Source of the DNA: DTU015 sp964641455
GTDB taxonomy: Bacteria; Bacillota; Sulfobacillia; Fermentithermobacillales; Fermentithermobacillaceae
NCBI GenBank assembly: GCA_964641455.1
Contig: CAZXLH010000005.1
Span: 1-64,000 of the forward strand
Direction of reading: 5' to 3'
Length of the DNA stretch: 64,000 nucleotides
A model generated the notes under the pieces. That model was not told where the DNA came from. It did no database searches and saw only the letters and a program-made list of their open reading frames with translations. The first letter of the stretch is position 1. The number at the start of each line of letters is the position of its first letter. A program made the position numbers and the translations under genes. Shown one piece after another: positions 35,536 to 44,225 of this stretch.

Positions 35536-36561
35536 TTGGCCAACATAAAAGAACTGGTTGTGCTTAGTGGCAAAGGCGGTACAGGAAAAACATCTATCGT
35601 AGGGAGTTTTGCCGAATTGGCCAAAGACGCGGTGTTTTGCGATTGTGATGTTGATGCTGCTAATCTTGGGCTTTTGCTTTGCCCTGACGTAAAGGACACT
35701 GTAGAGTTTAGAGCCTCAAGTAAGGCTAACATAGATGGGAATGCATGTACCGGGTGCGGTAAGTGTGAGGAAATTTGCAGGTTCGGTGCCATAAGAAGCA
35801 GAAAAATGAGTGCAAACGGAAACATAGAAGAAACCGGAGGCACAAAGGAGACTGCAAATGGAAACCCAGAAGAAATTGCAAATCGAAATACGAAGGAAAT
35901 GGCAAATGTAATCAGAAGAGGAAGCAAGGCCAATGAGATATCTCCTGAGGATAGAAGGCCAAAACTTGAAGTAGACTTAATGTCATGTGAAGGATGTAAT
36001 CTTTGTGCTCATATCTGCGCTGTAAACGCTATTACCATGGAAGAAGTAGTATCGGGGCACTGGTATGTTTCTGATACCAAGCATGGCCCTTTAGTTCATG
36101 CCCGTTTGGAACCCGGTGAAGAGAATTCGGGAAGGCTTGTGGCTGCAGTAAGGGAAAAGGCGCGGGAAATTGCTCAGCAAGAAGGCAAGAACTTAATCAT
36201 TACTGATGGCCCTCCTGGAATAGGCTGCCCTGTAATAGCTTCACTATCGGGAGCAGATGAAGCACTTGTTGTCACTGAACCCACATTGTCGGGTATTCAT
36301 GACCTTGAAAGGGTTATACAAGTTTGCAATCATTTCAACGTGCCTGTTTTGGTATGTATCAACAAGTGGGATATTGATCCTGAAAACACAAGTATCATAA
36401 AGAAAATCAGTGAGGAAGCAGGCTATAGGGTTATTGGGCTTATACCATATGACGAGACGGTTCCCAAAGCTATGGTAAACGGGTATGCTGTAACCTCTTA
36501 TGACTGCCCTGCAGGGAATAGTATCAAAGAGATGTGGCACAAAATAGAAACCAAGATATGA
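35536..36561 (+). CDS. MinD-superfamily P-loop ATPase with inserted ferredoxin domain, copy 2
   Basis: A 341-residue paralogue of the preceding protein; Walker A SGKGGTGKTS at residues 11-20, first cluster CTGCGKCEEIC at 71-81 and second CEGCNLCAHIC starting at 151. Between the two clusters sits an unusual insertion of about 55 residues (88-142) made of Asn/Gly/Glu-rich units (ETANGNPEE, EIANRNTKE, EMANVI) with a period close to ten residues. Later motifs ITDGPPGIGCPVIAS and TEPTLSGIHDL are normal. TTG start, one base after the upstream stop with AAGGGGG before it. Probably forms a heterodimer with copy 1. Confidence 0.9.
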   Translation: MANIKELVVLSGKGGTGKTSIVGSFAELAKDAVFCDCDVDAANLGLLLCPDVKDTVEFRASSKANIDGNACTGCGKCEEICRFGAIRSRKMSANGNIEETGGTKETANGNPEEIANRNTKEMANVIRRGSKANEISPEDRRPKLEVDLMSCEGCNLCAHICAVNAITMEEVVSGHWYVSDTKHGPLVHARLEPGEENSGRLVAAVREKAREIAQQEGKNLIITDGPPGIGCPVIASLSGADEALVVTEPTLSGIHDLERVIQVCNHFNVPVLVCINKWDIDPENTSIIKKISEEAGYRVIGLIPYDETVPKAMVNGYAVTSYDCPAGNSIKEMWHKIETKI

Positions 36562-36583
36562 AGATAGGTGACGGTATACTGAT

Positions 36584-36800
36584 GTGTACCAATGAACCTT
36601 GTTTTAGCTGAAAGCGCCTTTCGAATGGTACCCCACGTGTACCAATGAGCATGGTTTTTGCTGAAACACCTCGCCGACTGGCTTATTGTGTGTACCATTA
36701 CCCGTGATTTTCGTAAGAAAACCTTATGAATGGTACACCGGATGTACCAATGAACCTTGTTTTCGGTGAAAGCGCCTTTCGAATGGTACACCACGTGTAC
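36584..36800 (+). repeat. 53-bp tandem repeat array, four units plus start of a fifth
   Basis: Units start at 36584, 36637, 36690, 36742 and 36795 (periods 53, 53, 52, 53). Units 1 and 4 are nearly identical: (A/G)TGTACCAATGAACCTTGTT, then GTGAAA or CTGAAA, GCGCCTTTCGAATGGTAC. Unit junctions read GGTACACCACGTGTACC, a near-perfect dyad, so each unit is bounded by inverted GGTACAC/GTGTACC. Related copies lie at 5577-5690 (inverted) and 26565-26650. There are no unique spacers, so this is not a CRISPR array. Confidence 0.8.
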
Positions 36801-36883
36801 CAACTGACAGGGCATAACAAAGGTGCACCGAACAAAGCCAGTGCACCCAGTTGTTATGTTAGAGGCTTCAGATAATTCTAATG

Positions 36884-37468
36884 CTAGTTTGATTTGGAAA
36901 ACGGTTCTGACCAAGTATAGTGGCCCGCCAGGCTTTCTATTACTTTGCCTTCGATAAGGACCTGTACCTTATCAATTCCCTCAATTTCAGTGAGTGTGTA
37001 CACAAGAGAATCAATAGTCATAGTTTCGCCTGCTGAGCCGCCCCAGTGTTTGGTTTGGAATTCCTTGCTGAAGTCCAAGATTGCCACTCTGTCTTCTACT
37101 TTGACCGAAAGGAGTTCGGCCTCAGGCGGAAGGGTCTTCCTCAGATGCTCATCTTGAGGCCCCTTGAGAAGCTCCAAAACTGCTAGTTTTTCCAACGGCA
37201 TTTGCGCTTTATCTTCAGTGACTTCTACTGTTCGCTTTTCAGGTAAGACTTTCATAGCCTGGTCATCGCAAAAGTAGAGGGTAAGTTCTATTGTATGCTT
37301 AGGTTCGGGATTCGTAATTGGCGTTCCGGCTGAAGGTGCTCCCGGGTTACCTGTACCTTCTGGGCCATCTGCGCCCAGCGCTTCAGTCAAACAACCGCTT
37401 GCAAACAACATACCTGCTATGCCTAGAACAGCCAACACAATTAGTATGCTTCTGGTTCTAATCTTCAT
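36884..37468 (-). CDS. GerMN-domain lipoprotein
   Basis: A 194-residue exported lipoprotein: signal sequence MKIRTRSILIVLAVLGIAGM with a lipobox ending SGC, a Gly/Pro-rich linker, then a GerMN domain (about residues 60-165) with LTLYFCDDQAMKVLPEKR, LLKGPQDEHLRKTLPPEAELLSV, VAILDFSKEF and VYTLTEIEGIDKVQVLIEGK. GerMN domains occur in spore germination protein GerM and in other envelope proteins of Firmicutes; the function is not specific. I chose the ATG at 37468, which follows CAGGAGATG and gives the signal peptide; the frame is open further upstream. Confidence 0.92.
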   Translation of the reverse strand: MKIRTRSILIVLAVLGIAGMLFASGCLTEALGADGPEGTGNPGAPSAGTPITNPEPKHTIELTLYFCDDQAMKVLPEKRTVEVTEDKAQMPLEKLAVLELLKGPQDEHLRKTLPPEAELLSVKVEDRVAILDFSKEFQTKHWGGSAGETMTIDSLVYTLTEIEGIDKVQVLIEGKVIESLAGHYTWSEPFSKSN

Positions 37469-37824
37469 CTTACATCTCCTGCCTTTCATCCACAGGTATT
37501 CAGGGCCTTGATTGTGCCTTTGTGCCTTGCCGGCAAGTGTCCTGCGTAAATGCAGGTACAATGTCCAAGGTTGGTTTTGCCGTACTCATGTTCAAGTCCT
37601 GTCATTCTAAGTATGCCGGAACGGTTTTTCAAGGGCATTTCCATATGTAACAAGAATGTAACAATTTAGATGATAACCGAGCCGGGTATTCCTGATGTTG
37701 CCAAATGTTTATATACCCGGTAATACAAATAGGACGGCCACGCATATCTGAACATCTTATAGATTGGCTGTGGCCGCCTTTAGGGCCCGCATGATTTTGT
37801 TAATGCAGGTCTCGCACATCTGAA

Positions 37825-38667
37825 CTACAAAGCATCTTTACCTTCAACCACATCTTTCATGCTGTAAAGCCCCGGGCCTTTATCTATCAAAAACCTTGCA
37901 GCCTCAATTGCCCCATACGCAAATACATCTCTTGACAGAGCCGAATGTTTTATTTCAATTACTTCTCCCTGGCCGGCAAATATGACGCTGTGTTCCCCCA
38001 CAATGGCGCCTCCGCGTATGGCGTGGATTCCAATCTCATTTTCCTTCCTTTTGCTAACGTTTGCATCTCTGCCGTACCTTCCATATACATAATCCATGCT
38101 GTGATCAAGGCTTGCATTTATGGCGTCGGCAATCATTATGGCGGTTCCGCTTGGGGCATCTATCTTCTGGTTATGATGTTTTTCCACAATTTCAATATCA
38201 AACAAGTTTCCCAATACTTGTGATGCTTGTGCTACAAGTGCCAGTAGAAGATTTATGCCTAAAGACATATTGGCAGACATGAGTACAGGTGTCTTCTGAG
38301 ATGCGTCTGAAATCATCTGCTGTTCTTGCCCGGTAAACCCTGTAGTGCAGATTACACATGGCGTTTGCCTGGCTGTGCCGAAATCAAGCAAAGATTCAAT
38401 GGAACTGTGATGAGAGAAGTCAATTATAACATCAAAATTGACATCTGTCGGAATTTTGCTAAGTGAAGGATATACAGAGTAACTGTTTTCGAATTTGTGA
38501 GGGTTCAGGTCAACTCCGCACACAATCTCTAAACCCGAGGCAGTTGATTTCCGGGAGTTGTGTGAAAGTTCAGAGTTTAAAGGTTCCTCGTGCTTATGAG
38601 ATTTCAGAACCAGCTTGGATATTACCTGTCCCATTCTTCCGTTGCATCCGTGTAGCAGTATTTTCAT
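37825..38667 (-). CDS. dapB: 4-hydroxy-tetrahydrodipicolinate reductase
   Basis: DapB reduces hydroxytetrahydrodipicolinate with NAD(P)H in the lysine/diaminopimelate pathway. The 280-residue protein has the N-terminal nucleotide-binding HGCNGRMGQVISK, DVIIDFSHHSS, CTTGFTG, SANMSLGINLL, and the active-site signature EIVEKHHNQKIDAPSGTA, followed by IGIHAIRGGAIVGEHSVIF. It carries a short extra loop after the first strand (EEPLNSELSHNSRKSTAS, about residues 26-45). ATG follows ACGGAGGT. It is not next to dapA or other lysine genes here. Confidence 0.95.
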   Translation of the reverse strand: MKILLHGCNGRMGQVISKLVLKSHKHEEPLNSELSHNSRKSTASGLEIVCGVDLNPHKFENSYSVYPSLSKIPTDVNFDVIIDFSHHSSIESLLDFGTARQTPCVICTTGFTGQEQQMISDASQKTPVLMSANMSLGINLLLALVAQASQVLGNLFDIEIVEKHHNQKIDAPSGTAIMIADAINASLDHSMDYVYGRYGRDANVSKRKENEIGIHAIRGGAIVGEHSVIFAGQGEVIEIKHSALSRDVFAYGAIEAARFLIDKGPGLYSMKDVVEGKDAL

Positions 38668-38874
38668 AGTGCTCTACCTCCGTTAAGTTGGAAACCTTAG
38701 ACAACTTATGAAATCATTCCAATGACGATCTTAATCAAGTATACGTTAGCGGTCTACTTTCCAAGTACTTATATGCACTTATACATTATTTCATTTCTAT
38801 AATGTCTTGGGATATGGCTGGTTTCAGGGCTTCATCAAGCCTCGTGACGTTACTGAGCAGTTGGCTAAGGGCGA

Positions 38875-39342
38875 TTGGCCGACCCAGCCGCAATCACAAA
38901 ACTACAGACAATTGATTCAATCATATTACTGATGTTTAACTTATCACTTATTGAAGCCAGGCTACATAAGATATCCCAGCAAATCAATTGGCAAAGGTGG
39001 TGTTGGAAGGTGGGTTTCAAACTTCTTACCTTCAAAGTAAAATCGTTGGCAGCCAACGAAGAGCGGGATATCTTTCTCAAACTCGAAAAGGAGGAAAGGG
39101 CGGTTATTCACGGGATTGTGAAATTCCCAGACGGCAGGCCGGTTGAAAATGCCGTTGTCAAGTTGTTTCATAAGCCTACGAAAGATCCATGCAAACTTAT
39201 TCCGGTTACTTTTGCATTTACAGACAAGTGTGGCCAGTTCATGTTTGGAGTTCCCTCATGCCATGAGTTTGTGATTAAAGTATTCTTCTTTGAGAAAGAG
39301 GAAAAACCTTCGCGTGACGTTTGCGATTGCTGCGACTACTAA
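38875..39342 (+). CDS. Small protein with carboxypeptidase-regulatory-like beta domain
   Basis: A 155-residue protein. Residues about 75-145 form a small beta-sandwich resembling carboxypeptidase regulatory-like or SpaA-type modules (VIHGIVKFPDGRPVENAVVKLF, then FAFTDKCGQFMFGVP and EFVIKVFFF), with a cysteine-rich end CDCCDY. The N-terminal region is basic and amphipathic, without a signal peptide. Similar modules in clostridial proteins often lie beside spore-coat or surface proteins, but no function can be assigned. A TTG at 38875 is the earliest start; the ATG at 38932 is an alternative, and neither has a strong ribosome binding site. Confidence 0.6.
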   Translation: MADPAAITKLQTIDSIILLMFNLSLIEARLHKISQQINWQRWCWKVGFKLLTFKVKSLAANEERDIFLKLEKEERAVIHGIVKFPDGRPVENAVVKLFHKPTKDPCKLIPVTFAFTDKCGQFMFGVPSCHEFVIKVFFFEKEEKPSRDVCDCCDY

Positions 39343-39679
39343 ACAGTGATTATGGCGTTTAGCCGGGCAGTCTTAGACACATCGGGCGTATCAGGTTAGA
39401 TTTATTCATCTTGACGGCAATCAGGGCAGGGGAAGAGTATTTCCGGTTGAAGAATCAGCCGGATATTCTCCCTTGCTCTGCTATTTGTCTCCAATCGTAC
39501 CTAGTTGGGACGAGAGCCGAGTTGGGATGAGAGCCAAGTTGGGTACAGGGAATGCCGGCGCTAGGGCTGAGGTTTCCAGATGGCCATGAATAGATATGAC
39601 AACATGTTGGACCCAGAGAGGTTCAGGCTCATATAGTGGATTGAGGAAGTGGATTGAGGAAGTGGATCGAGGGGGGCAA
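39343..39679. other. Intergenic stretch with short tandem repeats
   Basis: Contains an imperfect 17-base repeat (TTGGGACGAGAGCCGAG / TTGGGATGAGAGCCAAG) at about 39505-39545 and a 13-base repeat (GTGGATTGAGGAA) starting at 39636, 39649 and 39662, just before the ribosome binding site of the next gene. No gene seen. Confidence 0.55.
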
Positions 39680-40267
39680 ATGATGGATCTGCTAAGAGAA
39701 AAGGCCCGGGTGGCGGGCATGCAATTGGTATACACCGACAACAAGAGGGTTTTTCTGTCGGCGATTATAAGGGAATCCAGGATGTCATTAAGGGCTCACC
39801 GTATTTTCAGAGGATGTTCCGATGAAATCGCACGTGCGGTAATTGGGTATTACACCCAACCTGAATTTGGTGAGCATTATGAACAGGTGATTAAACGGTA
39901 TGCCACAGAAACTACAGGTATTTTGGCTAAAGACATAATTTTAAGGCCTGCTGTGTACAAGGCTGTGAGAGAAACCTTAAGCCCTGCTCCCAGTTCTGTT
40001 TCCAACAGTGTTACCCCTGATTACTATTCCGGGGCATTTGAAACTATGGAAAGCAGGCACAAGGTTCACTCAGGGAAGGAAATTGAAGTGCCCATCCAGG
40101 CGATTTTCCGTATTGATGACGGCCGGTATCTTGAATTGCCTTCGAGCAGAATTAGTGCATCTACAAGCGATGATATTCAACTTGAAATCAGACTCGGCAG
40201 AGGCCGGGATGGGGAGGAGGCCGGTGCCAAGAAAACTAATCGGGGCTGCCAAAAATGCCGAAGTTAA
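39680..40267 (+). CDS. Protein of unknown function, weakly SprT-like N-terminus
   Basis: A 195-residue protein I do not recognise with confidence. The segment SLRAHRIFRGCSDEIARAVIGYYT (about residues 35-60) resembles the region before the zinc motif in SprT-like domains, but no HExxH is present. The rest is polar, with an ISASTSDDIQLEIRLGRGRDGEE end and a CQKC pair close to the C-terminus. ATG ATG at 39680 follows a GAGGGGGG run formed by the last repeat unit, so the tandem repeat has created or strengthened the ribosome binding site. Could be a diverged or degraded SprT-family member. Confidence 0.5.
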   Translation: MMDLLREKARVAGMQLVYTDNKRVFLSAIIRESRMSLRAHRIFRGCSDEIARAVIGYYTQPEFGEHYEQVIKRYATETTGILAKDIILRPAVYKAVRETLSPAPSSVSNSVTPDYYSGAFETMESRHKVHSGKEIEVPIQAIFRIDDGRYLELPSSRISASTSDDIQLEIRLGRGRDGEEAGAKKTNRGCQKCRS

Positions 40268-40312
40268 AATAGTGCAACATAACAGCGGATTTAGAGATAC
40301 CTATTAATATAG

Positions 40313-40352
40313 AAATCAGCCGGCCGTGTTATCGTGCTGATTTGGCCGGCTG
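40313..40352. terminator. Two mutually exclusive hairpins between convergent genes
   Basis: CAGCCGGCC (40317-40325) can pair with GGCCGGCTG (40344-40352), and AAATCAGC (40313-40320) can pair with GCTGATTT (40336-40343); the two stems overlap and exclude each other. Located between the plus-strand gene ending at 40267 and the minus-strand TldE gene ending at 40444. Probable bidirectional terminator, though the U-tracts are weak (TGTAATCTTT). Confidence 0.55.
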
Positions 40353-40443
40353 TAATCTTTCGCGTTCCTTTCCCAAAAGCGGAATCCCCTTGCTTATCCT
40401 GCAAACTCTGATCGCCGAAAATCTCCGAAACCTTTACGGTAAC

Positions 40444-41739
40444 TTACTTTCCTGATACCGTGATTCCTGAAACTTGAATCCATGGCAAGATAGAGAATCC
40501 ATAGTCTATACGTTCAGCGGATATTGCCTGAATATTCTTCAGCATTTCCGCAAAGTTGCCTGAGATCATAGATTCGCTTATTGGGCACTTGATCTCTCCG
40601 TCTTCAATAAGGTAGCTGTTCTTGGCTACTCCTGAGAAATCACCGTTATCACTTGGGTATCCTCCTGAGAACCTGGCAAGCAGTATACCCTTTTTCACCG
40701 ACCTGACCATGTCGTCAAACGAGGTATCGCCTGGGTCAACTACAAATGCCCCACCGTTGTTGACTGCCCTGTCAAAGCCGGTTTTCTTAGAGCCGTAAAG
40801 GCCTAAGAGGAAGGTTTTGAGCACGCCGGATTCAATGATAGTGCTGTTCTGAGCGGCGTATCCGTCTGAGGTAACAAAATATCCGTCACATATTTCGTCT
40901 GAAACCGGACGTGAGTGGAGGCTGAAGATAGGGCTGGCAATTTTTTCATTGAGTTTATCCTTATAGATACCGGTTCCCGATATCATTGGCCCGTCGCTTA
41001 GGGTTCTTGCAATGACATACATCATGTCGCTAAGACAATCAGGAGTGATAATCACGTCGCCTACAAATTTACCTTCTAAAGGCCGGGTGGTGATTTGCTC
41101 TGTTGATTGCTGCAAAAGGGTATCAAGAGAACCGCACCTCAGTAAATCCTTTTCAAGATCCTTAAGCGAGAAACTTGTATAGTTGAACGACGACACTTTT
41201 TCTTTATCTTTGGATGAGAAGATAACCGTACAATTGTATACGCCTTTGTTAGTGATGAAATCTACATTGTTTGAGTTAACAAAACAGTTCCTTGAGTGGG
41301 TGAAGTCAAGGTAAGATTGCATCAGTACAACTTTGGGGTATTTGGCCTTAACTGATCGAATCAACTGTTTCATGCTCGAGTGCATCGTATCCAGATCCGG
41401 TGAGTCGTTTCCAGATGAAAATTCAGCAGGTGGCTGGGTTTCAGCAATGTCGTTTGCTTCATCTGGTGCAGACGCGGCGGCTATTGCAAGCACATCAGCT
41501 GCTGCTTTGTCCAATGATGCTTTATCAGACTTGTTGATGCTCGTTGAACCTCTTTTGTTGTCTTTTATGGCAGTAAGTCTGATTCTGGTATCAAATGTGG
41601 TTCTCAACAAGGTGAATTCCCCGAGTTCCACATTCATCTCATGTTTATCTGTCAAAGTGACACTGCACTCTGCTTTGTCTGCACCGGCCTTAAGCAGTGC
41701 ATCTAGACCGTATTTTGCTATCTGCTTGGAGTTTTCCAT
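40444..41739 (-). CDS. TldE/PmbA-type protease partner subunit, copy 2
   Basis: A 431-residue PmbA/TldE-like protein without an HExxxH motif, partner of the TldD-like protein encoded just upstream. Family features: YGLDALLKAGADKAECSVT at the N-terminus, TRIRLTAIKDNKRGSTSINKSDK, GKFVGDVIITPDCLSDM, SRPVSDEICDGYFVTSDGY and the C-terminal GILLARFSGGYPSDNGDFSGVAKNSYLIEDGEI. ATG at 41739 follows AGGAGGTAGG, two bases from the upstream stop. It is only distantly similar to copy 1 at 29730, so the two pairs are unlikely to be a recent duplication. Confidence 0.9.
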   Translation of the reverse strand: MENSKQIAKYGLDALLKAGADKAECSVTLTDKHEMNVELGEFTLLRTTFDTRIRLTAIKDNKRGSTSINKSDKASLDKAAADVLAIAAASAPDEANDIAETQPPAEFSSGNDSPDLDTMHSSMKQLIRSVKAKYPKVVLMQSYLDFTHSRNCFVNSNNVDFITNKGVYNCTVIFSSKDKEKVSSFNYTSFSLKDLEKDLLRCGSLDTLLQQSTEQITTRPLEGKFVGDVIITPDCLSDMMYVIARTLSDGPMISGTGIYKDKLNEKIASPIFSLHSRPVSDEICDGYFVTSDGYAAQNSTIIESGVLKTFLLGLYGSKKTGFDRAVNNGGAFVVDPGDTSFDDMVRSVKKGILLARFSGGYPSDNGDFSGVAKNSYLIEDGEIKCPISESMISGNFAEMLKNIQAISAERIDYGFSILPWIQVSGITVSGK

Positions 41740-41741
41740 GT

Positions 41742-43121
41742 TTACCTACCTCCTATGTTGATTTTGCACTTTATGGCCGGGCCGCCCATTCCCACAGGTA
41801 TGGGTTGTTTCTTGCCACACATTCCGCTGCTCATCCATTTCATGTCATTGGACACCATTGTGACTGTTTTGAGCATGTCGAAGGCTATTCCTGAGATGGT
41901 GGTATCTTTGATGGCCTTGCCAATCTTGCCGTTCTTGATTTCGTAGCCAAGGGTTATTCCGAACATGAATTCGCTGGTAGAATCGGCTTGGCCATTGCTT
42001 GGCTCTATGAGGTAGTAGCCGTCGTCAATCGATGCAATCATATCTTGGAGTCTGTCAGTGCCCGGGAGTATGGCTGTATTTCTCATGCGTATAAGCGGCT
42101 CATCTGAGAATTGGAAAGCGCGGGCGTTGCCGGTTGGCTCAACACCGAAGTGTTTGGCGCTTTCCTTATTATGCATGTAGTTTTTCAAAATACCGTTTTC
42201 GATTATTATGGTATCTTTCGCTTTGGTGCCTTCATCATCAACATAGACAGGTACCGGGCATGTTTCGCCTCTGTACGAATTTGCGAAATCGACCAAAGTT
42301 ACGAGAGGGCTGGCGACTTGCTTACCGATTTTGCCTGTGGCTACTGAGCCGCCCATGACCATATCGGCTTCTGTAGTGTGGCCTACGGCTTCATGAGCCA
42401 AAATGCCTGCAAGGTCGGCATCCAGCACACATGTCTTGAGCCCTGCATTTGCGAATACCCCTTCACTTTTTCTCACCAGGTGCCGGTATTGATTTTCAAT
42501 TGCTTCAAACAGGCCCTGAGGTGAAGCAAATACGTCTTCAAAGTGCCCCAAACCACCGTATGGCTTTGAAAACTCAACCGGTTGGCCGTCTTTGATTAGT
42601 GACAGTGTTACATAAACAAAACTTCTTGGAATCACAGAATGGGAGTATGATTCATCTGATGTAACCAATGTTTTTTCCATATCCAGACAGTTTAGCGACA
42701 CAGTCCTACTGGCAAGGCACGGGTACTTTTTGACTATATGGTTATCAATTTCGCTTACAAATTCAACCAGGCCCCGTTGTTCCAGCCTTGGCTTTTTTGT
42801 GGTAAAGTCATTTTTGGATGTTATCTTGAAAATTGGAAGTGTGCCTTTATTTTTGCGCTCTCTTGAATCGAGAAACCGGGCATTGTCAGTGGCTGCATGT
42901 ATTACTGATTTTATGGCGTCTTCAGAAATTTGAGGGTTAGACGCAAACCCCCATGAACCATTGATGTATACCCTGGCAGAAATTCCGCCGGTTGCAAAAC
43001 GTGAGTTAGTTGTGTTGTTGCCTCTGACAAAGGTAATTTGCACGTTTCTGTTTTCTTGCACTCTTAATTCAGTATAGGCTGAAAAGAGTTGTGCATATTT
43101 ATGTAAGTTCAAATTGTACAA
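41742..43121 (-). CDS. TldD-type zinc metalloprotease subunit, copy 2
   Basis: A 459-residue TldD-family catalytic subunit with HEAVGHTTEAD (His243, Glu244, His248) and the usual later segments YMHNKESAKHFGVEPTGNAR, RMRNTAILPGTD, SEFMFGITLGYEIKNGKIG and a C-terminal GMCGKKQPIPVGMGGP holding the third ligand cysteine. The TTG start at 43121 follows AAGGAGGGG by about six bases. Forms an operon with the TldE-like gene downstream. TldD/TldE heterodimers can mature modified peptides, but no precursor peptide or radical SAM maturase is visible next to this pair. Confidence 0.92.
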   Translation of the reverse strand: MYNLNLHKYAQLFSAYTELRVQENRNVQITFVRGNNTTNSRFATGGISARVYINGSWGFASNPQISEDAIKSVIHAATDNARFLDSRERKNKGTLPIFKITSKNDFTTKKPRLEQRGLVEFVSEIDNHIVKKYPCLASRTVSLNCLDMEKTLVTSDESYSHSVIPRSFVYVTLSLIKDGQPVEFSKPYGGLGHFEDVFASPQGLFEAIENQYRHLVRKSEGVFANAGLKTCVLDADLAGILAHEAVGHTTEADMVMGGSVATGKIGKQVASPLVTLVDFANSYRGETCPVPVYVDDEGTKAKDTIIIENGILKNYMHNKESAKHFGVEPTGNARAFQFSDEPLIRMRNTAILPGTDRLQDMIASIDDGYYLIEPSNGQADSTSEFMFGITLGYEIKNGKIGKAIKDTTISGIAFDMLKTVTMVSNDMKWMSSGMCGKKQPIPVGMGGPAIKCKINIGGR

Positions 43122-43568
43122 GCATACCCCTCCTTGTATACTCTGATTTGATTACAGCCAAGGCTTTGACTGCCTGTAGCTTTGCCGGGTGCAATTTGTG
43201 GCTGCACCATGTTGACTATCTAAAAGTATTTACGTTGTGTATTGATTTGGGTATTGGTTTTTACGTTAAATCTTCAATGGTTTTGGAGTATATTATTTGC
43301 TTTGCGCTCAAGTGTTGTTGCAAACTACCAGATCTATTCTACGTATGCTGTTTGGTTACCTCCAAGTTGTGGTAATGTGCTAATCTAAGATGAGGCACCA
43401 GAGTCCGGGACACGTGTCACAGACGTAAGTTTTTGTGAGCCTGGTACCATAACATAGCAAAAAACAAGTTTTGCCTGTGGCAGGGCCCCGGCCATGATAT
43501 GTTGAATTGGGTGATAGTTCCAAGTATCAACTCGATATACCACATCCCTTGGCTAGGAGGTTAACTCT
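43122..43568. other. Intergenic stretch, nothing specific seen
   Basis: Divergent gap between the tldD copy 2 gene and the Nudix gene, about 450 bases. No gene, confident promoter or structured RNA was identified. Confidence 0.5.
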
Positions 43569-44102
43569 ATGGAAAAACCTATAACTAAACGAACAGTCTT
43601 TCAAGGCCGCATACTTTCGGTTAGGGTAGACACTGTGTTGACCAGGCACGGCCGAGAAACCAAAAGGGAAATCGTTGACAGGCCAGACACTGTATCAGTT
43701 GTTGCTGTAGACGGTAATTGGGACATTTTTCTTGTAAGGCAATATAGATACGCAACAGGGAAGTATACGGTAGAGATACCCGCGGGTACGATTGATCCCG
43801 GCGAAACACCTGAACAAGCAGCAAGACGCGAATTAAGGGAAGAAACAGGATACGATTGCAAAAGCCTTACACCTCTATATACATATTGGCCTGCAATTGG
43901 GTATTCCACTGAACAGATGACCATATTCCTGGCTACAGGGCTTAGGTTAGCGCCCCTTAAAGGAGATGAAGATAGCATCGAACTTGTACGGTTACCGTTT
44001 AGCCAAGTGTACGATTTTGTCAAAAACGGTAAGCCTCTTTTTGAGGATGCCAAGAGTGCCATTGGCGTGATCTTGGCAGCACAGGCGCTTAAATATTCGT
44101 AA
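43569..44102 (+). CDS. Nudix hydrolase, ADP-ribose pyrophosphatase type
   Basis: A 177-residue cytoplasmic Nudix enzyme, predicted to split ADP-ribose into AMP and ribose 5-phosphate. The Nudix box spans residues about 73-95 (G73, E79, RELREETG at 88-95), preceded by VEIPAGTIDPGE, and the N-terminal beta domain reads VFQGRILSVRVDTV and IVDRPDTVSVVAVDG, as in NudF-type enzymes. YPAIGYSTEQM-like PAIGYSTEQMTIF near residue 115 matches the substrate-binding loop. ATG follows CTAGGAGG. Single-gene unit. Confidence 0.93.
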   Translation: MEKPITKRTVFQGRILSVRVDTVLTRHGRETKREIVDRPDTVSVVAVDGNWDIFLVRQYRYATGKYTVEIPAGTIDPGETPEQAARRELREETGYDCKSLTPLYTYWPAIGYSTEQMTIFLATGLRLAPLKGDEDSIELVRLPFSQVYDFVKNGKPLFEDAKSAIGVILAAQALKYS

Positions 44103-44179
44103 TCGAGATGGCCGCCAAATTGTCTCTGGGTTTGCCGGCTTAACAGGCTGTATGTAATCTCAAACTTGAGCAGAAAGCA

Positions 44180-44217
44180 ACAGTAAAAATATAACCCCGG
44201 GGATTGCTCCCCGGGGG
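44180..44217 (-). terminator. Intrinsic terminator on the minus strand
   Basis: CCCCGGGGA (44195-44203) pairs with TCCCCGGGG (44208-44216) around a four-base loop. Read on the minus strand the hairpin is followed by TTATATTTTT, a proper U-tract; on the plus strand it is followed by GAATTGG. It therefore terminates a minus-strand transcript, even though no large minus-strand gene lies upstream of it. Confidence 0.7.
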
Positions 44218-44225
44218 AATTGGCG

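Noticed and set aside
36584..36800. CRISPR array
   Set aside because: Units repeat over their full 53-base length without unique spacers, period varies by one base, and no cas gene is present.
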